Positions 23,377 through 34,600 of a stretch of 64,000 bases of DNA are shown here, in pieces. Where the stretch lies: the NCBI GenBank assembly GCA_026419785.1, contig JAODTK010004087.1, forward strand, positions 310,001 through 374,000. The letters run 5' to 3'. Each line of letters opens with the position of its first letter. The stretch's first letter is position 1. The stretch comes from Sclerodactyla briareus (Eukaryota; Echinodermata; Holothuroidea; Dendrochirotida; Sclerodactylidae). A program made the translations under genes and the position numbers. The notes under the pieces are model-generated. The model searched no databases. It saw nothing but the letters and a program-made list of their open reading frames with translations, and was not told where the DNA came from.

Positions 23377-26300
23377 TCAAGTGATTGGTGCACATTCACA
23401 TAATGATTCCCCTTTGTGTGTCTTTCCATAGTGATATGTTATAATTAATATCATGCATTCACGGGGTTATTTGCTTATGTTCGTTAAATGCTTTGGCTTC
23501 AGTGCTATTGAGTTACATTAATAGGATATGTTATCACAGTATTTGGGATGATTATGATTCCTGTGAACTAAATTGGAGTAATGTATTGTTATATCAAACC
23601 AATTGATTTATTAGGAAATTTCCTAACTCTTTCAAAAGAATGTTCACACCTATTATGAAATTGTTTATTAAAATTGGGTGCATGCATAGGAATGATCACT
23701 ATAAATGCTCAGTCATGACCCACATTGTTGAGGGCCTCCAATCCCTCCCTTTGTTCCCACACAGAATATTTCTCTTCAACGCTCAATTGGACCCCACCTC
23801 CGGGCCTCTCCTCTCCACTTGCTTTGGAAACTCATCAACTTTCAGCAATTAGAACAGTGACTTAAGTGGCCTGTCTTGGGTTTGATGGCAGAAATTCCAT
23901 AAGCAAACATGGACAGACCTAGCAAACCATTACTGTACTGCAGGGCATACCGTATGGAGCTATTGCCCAGTAGCAGTCAAACCATTATGTGTAAGCTACC
24001 TGCCAGCTCACCTGAATTGATAATGGTTTATAATTGCAGCCATCGTGATTATGCCCTGCCGAAAATACAAAGTTGGGTCTGAGTGAATTTTTAACTGGAT
24101 CATTTTATGGCCTCGGCAGGGGGAGGTCACATGGCTGTTATGTCCCAGGTTATGGTTGTCCTGATGGCTGACAGTGGTATGGCATTCCTGGCATTGTCTT
24201 CAGTTTATTCTCGCCATGTCTTGTCAAAAAACTTTGGGAAAGTGAACCTACACATGGCTGTAGGGTTCCTTCAAAATAAAGCTGTGCTGCTGCGGAGCTG
24301 ACTGGTGGGCTAGGTTTAGGTAGGTGGAAATCATGGAAACTTACTTCCCTAGTACTACTGAATACTTTACCTGGCGGGGTAATGGTACATAGGTTATGCT
24401 CGGTTGCGGGGGAGGGGGGGGGGGGGGTTGTATCAAATTGTTGTGCCCCTACTCAGTGTCTTATGTCAAGTACGACAAACTAATGGCTGTTAAATTAAGG
24501 GCCTATTGCAGGGCCATGTTTTAATGAAATATTTGGGGAGGGTGGAGTGAGATTGACATTAAGGAGTGACACGGTACGCAATGGATTAATTTCGGGACCC
24601 TCGGTCACTATGAAAGGCCATTTCCAGCTGCAAATGACTGTTTAATCAATTATTGTCCCATTAAAGCTGTCTCCATATTATTGGACTCATGGATATTTGT
24701 TTTTATTTGTTTGTGGGAGGGGGCCTCATAATAAAAAAAATAAAAAAAGAAGGCTGGCCGCCTCTCTGTTAGTATTTTGTTTGCAATACCTGTGGCCTTT
24801 CTTTAATTTTTAGAGACGTGACACGTGGTACAGTACACTATTGAAACGTGTTATAGCAGAGAATTGAATGGAAAGTGGGCGGTTCATTAGATTGGCCTTG
24901 AGCCTCCAGTTGTGGTTCAAATAATCTGTTAATGACTGGCCATGTAAAATGGTTAACAACAGATTCCACCCCATTAGCTATTCTCATTTTCCACTTGAAT
25001 GAAACCCTAGTGGCCTGTAGTGGGCGCTCAATGAGTGTAGGTTAAATTAATTATCTGGACGTTTGTCTGAGGGACAGTATGTGCGTGTTACTGTGGGCTG
25101 GCATGTACACATGTGCAGACTGGTCGGCTGTGTTATGGTACATTACATCACAACGTGCTCGCTCAAGGAATTTAGTGTACTTTCTAGTCAGCAACAGCCT
25201 GTATACCTGAGCATTTCTGTATTGGCAACTTAACAATCATAGACTATTTGTTGCACAATCTAAACCCATGCCTAAAGAGAGTTTTCAGTACACTATTCAA
25301 GGTTCGGCTTATTTCGTCTCCATGGCTATTCACCCACCATTTCTGAGAAGTGCGGTGAAAGCATTAAATGACATGGGGCACTATTTCATGAGATCCAAAT
25401 GTTCATTTCAAGTGAGTTTTTTATGTGAGAATGTGCACGTGCCAATGAAAAATATTTCAACATAGCTGTTCATATTTCATACTGCTAAGCTCAAATTCAA
25501 TGCACTCGACCCATTTTTGAACCTGTGGAAAAATAGATAAAATCTTTTGAGGTCTGAATTAGGGGGGGGGTACAGACTTCCATGGAACCATTCCCTGTCC
25601 TCACCTCATGGGCCTGTCAATAAACGTGTGGTACTATGCATAATTTGCATATCACAAAATATGCTAAGATTTTTATTGCTAAATATTTTTTCAGTATGAT
25701 AAATATTGGAAGGAAGTTGCTTTAGTCCTCTGTGTGGTGTACTACACTAGCCCTCTTTTTTTGGTTTGGGTGTTTGCACCGAATCACTATTCACGTCCAT
25801 TTCTGCTGGCATTCTGGCCCTTCCATTGCTCAGACTATTTACCTAGCCCAAAGGAGTGTCAGCAGTTCTGTATCCCGCTCCGTTGTTTTCAATGGAGGCT
25901 GTGGTATTCCATCACCCAATTAAAAACCGTTCCCAGCACAAAGGATAGGAGTACGTCCTACTGACACTAAAGGTTGAAGGAATGCTCCCCGGGCCTACCA
26001 GCATATTGGCTTGTTTGTTGTGTTAACCCGTTCAAGTATTTTTTTGATTGTATGGCCATGGTTACCATGGGTACAACAGATCGGCGACAGTTAGACCAGG
26101 TTTTTTCGGAGTGGGTCCCTAGCTGACTGTGTGCTGAAATCACCGTACGTAGTATATATGAGCCTGTTTAAGAGCCATTAGATACTGTGTAACAAGACCC
26201 ATGTTTGTGGCTTTAACGAGATTTTGCATGATCTTCACCACAGGGGTGGACTCTGTGCCAGCCAAACTTCACATCTCCTAGAATTTATGGCATATTCTAT

Positions 26301-28716
26301 CCTAGTTTCCTTGACTTTGAGACCCAACTTTTTTCCTTAAAACCACCATTCGAGTGTTCCAATACGTTCCTTTTTTCCCAAAGGATTGCGGAAGATTGAG
26401 GGTGAAAAAAATCTTTCGTTCTTCTGCGGCGTAGCTCCCTTCAATCGTATGGCAATAATACACGGTTTGGACTCCTGTAAATTCTGGAATAGTAAATTTT
26501 GAAAATGTCATACCTTGCATCTAGGCCTGAATTGAGACTTGAGAGTGGTTTCCTTAAACTCTGCACTGTTCATCTTGCCTCGCTGCACCCTTTGCGGACG
26601 GGGTGGGAGGGTATTGGGTTCCTCCAGACCCGGTCCCTGGTAGCTCAGGAATGCCAGGGCAGAAGCTCCACAGGAACTTCCAGTGGGGTGGTAACAGGAT
26701 CTCTTCCATCCTAGCTGAGGAAGGTCAGCCATGTGACCTGTGATATTGACCAGCCATTACTATCAGTTGACCAGACATTGGACCATTAGCTGGTAATAGG
26801 TGTCTGTGCTACTTGGGAGTTTGTTAAAGTGACATTATTGTTATGTTATATGTCATTAAAAGTTATCTCTTCCAGTTAAACCATGGTGTCCTCAATTCAT
26901 TATTATCCACTAATTACTAATTTTCCCCTCATTGAGACCCTCTTATGAAGAAAACCTGTGGGTGGACATAGAGTGGGAGTACCAAATTCTTTTCAGCCTC
27001 TAGTATCACTTGTGGGACAAAGAACTTGCTTAGGCAAAATTTTTATCCAAGGTTCTAATTAATCTCTTATTTTGCGGGTTCTCATATTGAAGTATTTATG
27101 TCGAGTAAGATTACACTGAAGGAACGTTCGCTTATCTTGCAGTATTATTGATTGGACACTGAATCTACTCACTCGGCAACTTCAACCATGAGAGCTGAGG
27201 ACAAGGTCCAAAGTTCAAAAGGAGTTGTTGAACCATGAATAAGAGCATAGAGCTGTGGCCTTGGGCTACTGCTGTATACACCAGTCCAGACAGAACACTT
27301 GAATGAGGATTGTACACTGCTGAATAATGTTGCCCGTAAATCCTCCTTTGGGCTACATATATTATGGGTGACTTTAATAAACCAGGGGTGGATCCAGGGG
27401 GTGGGCCAGGGCAACAGGCATGCACCTCCCCCATTGGTGGCCATAAGCTAACAAAATAATTGCACAATAAATAAATATTGTTTATAGGAAAACTTGGAAA
27501 TCATAATGATTTAACATGAATTATTCATGTTTGCACCAATTCTCATCTCTGCCCTTTGCTGTCATGCTCTGCACCCCACTATCGGAAATTTCTGACTATC
27601 ACCCCTGTCAGTTCTTCAGTCTGAAACTATAGACCACGTACAGATTTTCTACAATTCCTCCCCAAGTGTCCGGCGCTATTTCAAATTTAAAAAAACCCTC
27701 GAAAGAAATAACTGTCTGCTCAATAGTTTCATGCTATGTTTGATGTGATTTTAAAATATCACAGTCCCCAGCTGACTGGTCAGTGATCACTATTGATTGT
27801 TTGTATCATGAAATTTCATGTAAGAACTCAGTGCTACACTATTCTTATTGCTCCCAAATCTACCAGACTGACAACAATTATACCTAGATGCTCAGTAAAA
27901 CTAGTTTTAGCCTGCTACAGTGTTGGCCTATGCACATGGGAAGCTGGGAACACCTGCTGCAATCATTTATTCTGTTTAGGATCCATGCCACCTTTTAGGG
28001 AACCTATGATTTTTACTAGTAATGGCACAAGCAGGGGTTACACAGTGTTCACCATACTCTTTGCCTGCTTGCTGTGTGAGTGACTGAGGTCAGATATTGT
28101 GATTTTACTTTAAAGGAGCCTCACCTATTAGGCCTAGGATGTGAAGATTTTGCCCAGCATGATGAAATCTAGCAAATATTATCATTATAACTTGGAATGC
28201 TACACAGTCAAATGGATCGTACGTTTTATTACCACTTTCACTGAATTTTTCTTCACTGGTACCCCCACATGAGATATTGATTTAATGTTGTACTGCTTTA
28301 TACTGAGGTATATCCAGCGTTAGAAATAGCGGATTTCACATCGGAAATGCTCCTCAGATAAGCAAGATTGCTACACATTTTAGGACCTGCATAGCAGTCA
28401 GTTTGTACACAAACTATAAACAGCATACAGGTTTTCTTAACAATCCCTCTTCTAAATTGCTCCACAAGTGTCCGGCACTATTTCAAACGCTGGATATATC
28501 CATGTATTCTTTTCGAGGAAAATGGTGTGGGAAGCACAGTCACTTGCTAATTGTTTTGAGGAGCAGTCAGTCCCAAGTAGCGGCTTGTGCCGGTGGTTGT
28601 GGGAATATATATCCATTGTACCATTACGTCAGTGCTGTTTGTCCCAAGGTTAAAAAATTGTTGTCAACTTTTAGAAACGCTTGTAGTGACCCCCTTCCTT
28701 TCTTCTGTTTTTCCAG
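23377..28716. other. Probable intron upstream of the GTPase exon
   Basis: This DNA precedes a strong splice acceptor, so at least its 3' part should be intron of the RhoU/V-like gene. I searched for a preceding exon ending in codons for DTAGQ before a GT donor and saw none. Other contents are a 14-G run at 24414-24427, a short GGGGTGGATCCAGGGG transposon-end motif near 27387, and ordinary AT-rich DNA. The intron could extend further upstream or a diverged exon could have been missed. Confidence 0.5.
28690..28716 (+). promoter_or_regulatory. Splice acceptor of the RhoU/V-like last exon
   Basis: A pyrimidine-rich tract of about 25 bases (CCCCCTTCCTTTCTTCTG, then TTTTTCCAG) ends in AG at 28715-28716, directly before codons for DDFDKLRP. 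In vertebrate RHOU and RHOV the final exon also starts right after the Gln of the switch II DTAGQ motif, as I recall it, so the position is conserved. Confidence 0.85.
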
Positions 28717-29220
28717 GATGACTTTGACAAGCTCCGTCCACTGTGCTACCCCCATACCGATGTCTTCCTACTATGCTTCAGCGTGGTATCCCCAACGTCT
28801 TATCTCAACCTCATGGAGAAGTGGCTCCCGGAGATTCGCTCCTACAACCCAAAGACCCCCATCATTCTCGTCGGCACGCAGAGCGACCTCAGGACTGACG
28901 TTAAAGTACTCATAGAACTTTCCCAGAACAAGGAGAGCCCCGTACCCGAGAGCGAGGCCAGGGAAAGGGCAGAGAAGATGAACGCTGTCGCGTACGTCGA
29001 GTGCTCCGCGCTGACCCAACACAACCTGAAGGAGGTCTTTGACACCGCCATCTTAACTGGACTCCAGTTGGCTTCCCGGTCAAACCTTCCAAGGAGCATG
29101 ACACTCATCCGGAGGTTGAGCAAGAAGGAGAACTACCTTTGTCAACGTTCCACAAAAAAGAAAACCAAAGCGCGGAAGCCGAACATTTGGAAGGAAGCTC
29201 TGCTGTATACCTGTCCCTAA
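28717..29220 (+). CDS. RhoU/RhoV (Wrch/Chp)-like Rho GTPase, last coding exon (3' partial gene)
   Basis: A 504-bp exon encodes 167 residues and a stop. It starts within switch II ([11 protein letters not shown]), continues through [10 protein letters not shown] (strand 4 region) and WLPEIR, then GTQSDLR (residues 53-59), the G4 guanine-specificity motif in the TQxD form typical of RhoU/V. The Rho insert region with VLIEL...PVPESEA follows, and [15 protein letters not shown] (95-109) includes the G5 SAL motif. RhoU/V are atypical, constitutively GTP-rich Rho proteins acting on actin, adhesion and PAK kinases at membranes; that is family knowledge. The P-loop and switch I must lie in upstream exons not seen here. 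The C-terminus is basic (KKKTKARK) but ends in LLYTCP and not the Cys-Cys-Phe-Val-like palmitoylation tail. In the next frame the same bases (29195-29209) read KLCCI, so a one-base indel near 29191-29195 is suspected. RhoU versus RhoV is not decided, so no symbol is given. Confidence 0.92.
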   Translation, partial: DDFDKLRPLCYPHTDVFLLCFSVVSPTSYLNLMEKWLPEIRSYNPKTPIILVGTQSDLRTDVKVLIELSQNKESPVPESEARERAEKMNAVAYVECSALTQHNLKEVFDTAILTGLQLASRSNLPRSMTLIRRLSKKENYLCQRSTKKKTKARKPNIWKEALLYTCP

Positions 29221-30736
29221 TGATGCAGACTGAAGGGGGAGATGGTTCATTCTTGGGGCTGTCGGTAGTGGACGATTGGAAGAAAAGCTCTCATGTCCTC
29301 GAACAAGAGAGAGGCATGCCAGCCAGTTCTTTTCGGAGGCTAGACTGGATTGAGTGCTCCCGATAGCTGGATCGAAGGTTTATCGGAGGGCGCTACAGTA
29401 TTGCACATTTATGGGGCCATTCGGCTGGTAACGATAGAGTATGCAATGACATTAGTGAACATTGCGATATTTTTACAGTGTGAAGGCTGGAAGTAGTGAA
29501 TGAATCGAGGCAAGTGAATGTTGTTTTCTGTTTGTTGGTTTAATCACATGTACTGCAGATAAGCAGTATTACTGAGGGTAGGCAGTATGTCACCCTTGTG
29601 TTACCTGTGTACAGTTCTTTTAACCTGTGCATATTACTTTGTATGCAATTCCTGGACAAAATTGAAATATGGGATCAAATATTGTTTGCCCATATCTAAA
29701 GTATCAATAGCTTTTTTTTTTTTATGACATTATGCACCTGTCTGTTTATGTGGTGTTGACCAGCATAGTGTTGTGTGAGATGTTGGTAACACAGTAATAT
29801 GGTCTAGATTTGCAATTATTTGGTACAGGGAGTTTTGTCAAGTTGATCTGTAGGTCTACAGAATGGGTTCAGTTCAACTGAAATGAACTGCTAGGTGAGT
29901 TGCTAAAATCACAAGTTTTTATCCACTGTCAATTGAGATTGGTTTACACTCTCTTCTTTCACCTCTCTGTATTTGTTACTGTGGGGCCTGGGCTTTTAAA
30001 TATTTTAAACCAAACTAAATACCTATTGTTATGGATTAGTCATCTAAACCTGAAATCCAGACTGCAGCTCATGCTACACTCACTTCAACTTCTTAAGAAT
30101 GTAGCTTGTTTGGTTGAACATTTTGTTGTTGTTGTTTTTCTAAGTCTTTCAAATAATTGTCTGCTTCCTTGTGTTAATGTTTGGATATTTTGGTGAGCTA
30201 TTGTTACAATTTTTTTTTAACAAAAAAAAAAAAAAAATGGCCTGACTTTCAGGGTGGATCAACTCCAGGTGAACGTAGCAAATTACATTAAATTGACCGT
30301 ATTGTCTGGGCACCTTTGGATATAAATTGTGACACTTTACCAAGAAACAAAGAAGTAGAAATACGAACTAATTCCCTGCTCTCTCAAGGTACCTACAGTA
30401 CAGTCTGTAGTGGACGGGGCCTTGCCAGGGTAGAAACTGATATTGTCATGAAAATTCAATATCTCCTCAAAATGGTCCTGACTAAGCATTTAATGGTGGT
30501 CTCCACAGCGCTCACTCTTTCTATGCATAAGAGTTGCCATTAAAATAATATACTTGAGCCTCAGCATGTTGAGGAAGGAGTATTTGCTCAACAAATATCA
30601 GACATTGCATTTTCATCTCACATCGCCCCACAGAAATTGGACAATACCGTTTATATGGCGTAACGGCCAGAAAATTTTGCGGTGTATATATATCATTTTA
30701 TGTTACAATATATTTTGTACCTCCTGTACAGTCCAG
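29221..30736 (+). other. Probable 3' untranslated region and flank of the RhoU/V-like gene
   Basis: Downstream of the stop codon the DNA turns AT-rich and shows no further conserved coding. A second frame runs past the stop (to 29231-29233), which matters for the suspected frameshift. T and A runs at 29711-29722 and 30212-30237 are present. The end of transcription is not determined. Confidence 0.4.
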
Positions 30737-30843
30737 GGCCCCGTTCCACAGAGAGTTACGATCAATCTTACGCTTGATTTGTATGGGAAGTTAACATTAC
30801 AATCCAACCTAAGATCGAGCGTAACTCTTTGTGGAACGGGGCC
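30737..30843. mobile_element. 107-bp foldback MITE
   Basis: The two halves are imperfect inverted repeats: GGCCCCGTTCCACA, GAGAGTTACGATC and AATCTTA on the left match TAAGATCGAGCGTAACTC, TTTGTGGAACGGGGCC on the right, about 34 bp per arm with a loop of about 40 bases. This layout is that of small foldback elements common in marine invertebrates (family knowledge). There is no coding capacity. It lies about 1.5 kb past the GTPase stop and could be part of its 3' UTR. Confidence 0.85.
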
Positions 30844-31282
30844 TGATATCGACTCGCACTGGACAAATTTTTCATTGTGAAGTCATGCCAACATTGCCTA
30901 TGCTTGTTTGCCATTTGCTAGAATGTGAAGATATGCTGAGTGATATCATAGCCTGCCTGAGCCTACCTTTACTGACAGGGGTGTACCCCAAAATTTCCTA
31001 TGGAGGAGGGTCGCGGGGAAGAGGGGGGGGGGGTTAAGGAAACATTATCTCAGAAATAATTGACACAGTAATACATTGATGAAAACTATTGGGTTCCATT
31101 CGTTATTGACCATCAGTTGTTGCATAGATTGAGAAGTGCAGCCCGTAGTACTTTAGATAAATGTCGTCCAGTCACGAAGATATTGATCTGGTACTCAAAG
31201 TCATATTTTGCTAGAGCATCTTTTTCCATGTAAATTAAAAGCTTTATATTTGTATACATCGGCCATTTTATTTAAGGCAAGG

Positions 31283-31288
31283 AATAAA
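31283..31288 (+). promoter_or_regulatory. Candidate polyadenylation signal AATAAA
   Basis: An AATAAA hexamer about 2.06 kb after the GTPase stop; another lies at 31616-31621. Either could end a long 3' UTR, but no downstream GT-rich element or other evidence decides between them, and such hexamers are frequent by chance here. Confidence 0.2.
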
Positions 31289-31621
31289 CCTCGGAGAGAG
31301 TAAATGAAATTGTGGTCTCTGATCTGTTTCTGTCATGTGCAAGGGTTTCCTAGAATCCCCAGGCCGTCCTAATAGGAGTTTCTTATTCTGCAGTGAGTTC
31401 TGCTCTTGGCAACCCAATTGGCACAGTGACACTTTCCTTACAATTTGCCCCAAACCCCCTGTTTATGGCAATTTATAAGCAATGCTTTTGCTAGCTGGCT
31501 GGTATAATTTGGATGAGCGTGGGTGGAAGGACCCACTTGGCACTACAATTATACCATATCTAGCTGGCTAGTATGTGGGCATATTGCACAGGTTATGGAA
31601 GAAGGTGTCTTGCACAATAAA

Positions 31622-34600
31622 TTTTATATATCAGTGCACTGGTTTGGACCTACACATTCAAATGGTCATTGAGCAAAGAACCTAACCTAGAATCTGAGGT
31701 TAAACCTGAATGCATTATTGCGACCTAAACCCTCTCTGTAAGTGTGGCCTCTGTAAGACGACATCAACCCAGCCAATAGCACAGTTACTAGTTGTGCATG
31801 TAGTTTCGAATAGCACCTGGAGAAGCAGTGGGCACGTATGCCATTGATGTGCTTGTTGAACAGAAATTTACCAAACACTGGAACAAAGCAGTCTGCTGTT
31901 CCACAGCGATGTTGTCAAAAAATGGTCTGAAAATTTTGTCTTATTCTCCATTATCAACAGTGTGAAGATTTAAGACAATTCTCAGTCTAGGCTTATCCAG
32001 TCTGAACTACAACACTAGGTAAACATGTTTGCTAGTACTAAAGGTCCCTACTCTGCATAGCAGTTTCCGATGCAATTTTCGCTCCATCTATATTTTCCCT
32101 ATTAATTTCAATATCTAAGAAATTTGGTACCAGCCTTGTTGACTGACTGTTGCCCATAAAATACCCTATAGTGGTATTGTGTGATTGAACTTGTATCAAT
32201 TTAGGATGATGTCACAGTTGGCCTGAATGCCCTGCTGTGGACCTTGGGTGTGTTCATTCATGCATGCATGGTAGTGTTCTTTTTTCTTTCTCTGAATCCC
32301 TTTAACATGGTGTTCCGAGCTGGTTGGCGCCATGCTAGTTCCATCATTACAAGGCAAAAGTTCACAGATATCATGTTAGTATCACACCCGATCATGCAAA
32401 AAAAATCATAGGCCTCACTCACGCTATACACCACGGCAGCTTTGCTTGCATAGGTGCATACTACGTGTGGCTTTCCTTCGTTGAACTTTGGAGGATAAGG
32501 AGTCCCAGAGTTATCCCCTACATAGGCATGGTCACTTTCTAATCGTTGATACGTCAACTTTACTCAGATAGCAGCCCAACCTAAAAACACTGTATATACC
32601 ATGAGGTGAGGTGCCCCAGTGTTGTAACAAGTCGTGACTTGAGACTTGGGGTTCGAAAATGCTGGCGACTGGCGACAATAGTTGGGTGACTTGCCTTTGA
32701 AATGACTGAGTCGCACCATTTTTGGGTGAATAAGCACTGAAATTTTGTGGTTGATTAATAGTTACCACTCTAGCATGGCACAGTCTATAAAACAAGACCA
32801 ATAGACCTCCAGGCAATGGTATTTGGGGGATTATGCTCCCACTGAGAAGCAGTGGTCATTGAATGGATGGAAAATATTGAAATCACAATGTGGAATCTTC
32901 ATAGGGAAATTGCTTCGAGGAGATTTGTGAAAAACTGAAAATGTAGAATCAAAATAAAATGGCCGCCAAGTCACTTGGCGGCTTTCGTGTTGCCGCAGGT
33001 CCGTCAAACTTTGCAGTCCCCCCACTGGCCCACTCTGATAAAAATAAGCTTCACCTTGCCTGATGAAATTAGAGGAGGGTTGTGCCATTATCTTGAACAA
33101 CATGCAATGTACTGTTAAACATTGATACTTGTCAACTTCAGGAACTGTACCAGTTATACTGTTTAATTTTGTGAAATCATTAGAACAATAGTAAATATAA
33201 CATATTGGGATGGCCATGTGATTTGAATTGAGAATTGCATTAACTTGGCAACATTTATGAAGAGTTGAAGATCAGTGGAGGCGAGGTATGCCACACTGTG
33301 GCGATAACAATGCAAATTGTTGCACACACTGCTTGATTCTATGGCTCACACACAAACCCAATAGTGCGGGTCACACATGAACGGTAACGATGGATGCAGA
33401 CCGATCCGTGGGCACTAAAACAATGCACGGTAAAATTGTTGACCAATCAAGAGAATGTTTACATGCGACAACCTATTCAGCTCCAAGCCGTGCCAAGCTG
33501 CCATTATCGTGGACTTTTATTGCTATAATGTGACTGTTTCCAGTGTTTTATACATTACAGGTGCTTTGCTTGGAGGTTGATCTACTATTGCGGAGACTTG
33601 GATGGTATGGACATGTTCAACATAGTGAAGGTTGGGATTAGGCGATGAACCAACTTTCAAATTGACTGCTGATGCAGTGGCGTAGCCAGAGGGGGGCTCA
33701 GGTCCCCCCATTACAGTCCCTGATTAAATCGGAATATGAAAGTTTTGATATCATAGGAACACTTACATAACGATCAGAGAGTAATTTCTAGGTCACTATG
33801 ATTATGCCTCTTGCAAAGAAGTAGAGGCCCACTTTCCTGAATGAGCTTTTCTCAGATCAAATTTTTTTAGCACATGATAAATTTACTATGGTACGGTGTG
33901 ATTGCGCTCTGCTAGGGTAATCATTTCCCCTTGTAGCCTACATTCTTCACCAGTTGCCAGCACAAGTTGTTGCCTTTTTGCTAGACCCCCCTACATCATA
34001 CCAGTCTTTTATCCACAAGCTATTTGTGCACTCTCAAATTCTTGACTCCTGGTGGCTGCCTGTCGGTGGAGGGTAGTGATAGGAAACGCCTCTAGTGTCT
34101 CCACGGAGGAGTTGGAACACCTTTTTCTTCCTTCAAAATTTCATGAGGGAAATGGAAATTTAGGGATAGTTGAAGGAGATCAAGACGACCGGAGAGAGAT
34201 GAGATCTTTGGCTATCTGGGAGCCTTTTTGGGGCCAACAATTTTCTGGAACCCTCCGCGCCAACCCATGGTGGCGCTCTGCTTAGATGGTAAACCACCAA
34301 GCCTCACCCTTGCGAAGAATCCTGGCTAGGCTCTTGCTGATGTACCGTATACACTCTGCTGGAAGCACACTGTGTGAATGCGAACACTTAAATACACATG
34401 CACGTTATTAGAAAAATTGATTCATGGAACTAGCATATGTCCAAGCTGGCTTGTGAGCTTGTACTAAACAAATGTATCAGAGCATGAAAGGCATACACAA
34501 AACCACACGGAGAAAACACCCCCTTATAATGTAATCAGGGCTCACTTCTTGGCCGTCTGATCACTGAATTTCAAACAAAACTTTGTTTAAGGCTTCCAGT

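Noticed and set aside
26508-26732. GGTCCCTGGTAGCTCAG near 26629 suggested a tRNA 5' part, and frames on both strands looked exon-like.
   Set aside because: No matching acceptor stem or T-arm follows, and the frames lack splice signals or family motifs.
28403-28716. Open frames upstream of the GTPase exon that appear to extend into it.
   Set aside because: They are out of frame with the GTPase and cross the splice acceptor; the conserved protein begins exactly after the AG at 28716.
28771-29123. Long minus-strand frames opposite the GTPase exon.
   Set aside because: Shadow frames of the GC-richer exon; the plus strand carries the G4 and G5 motifs.
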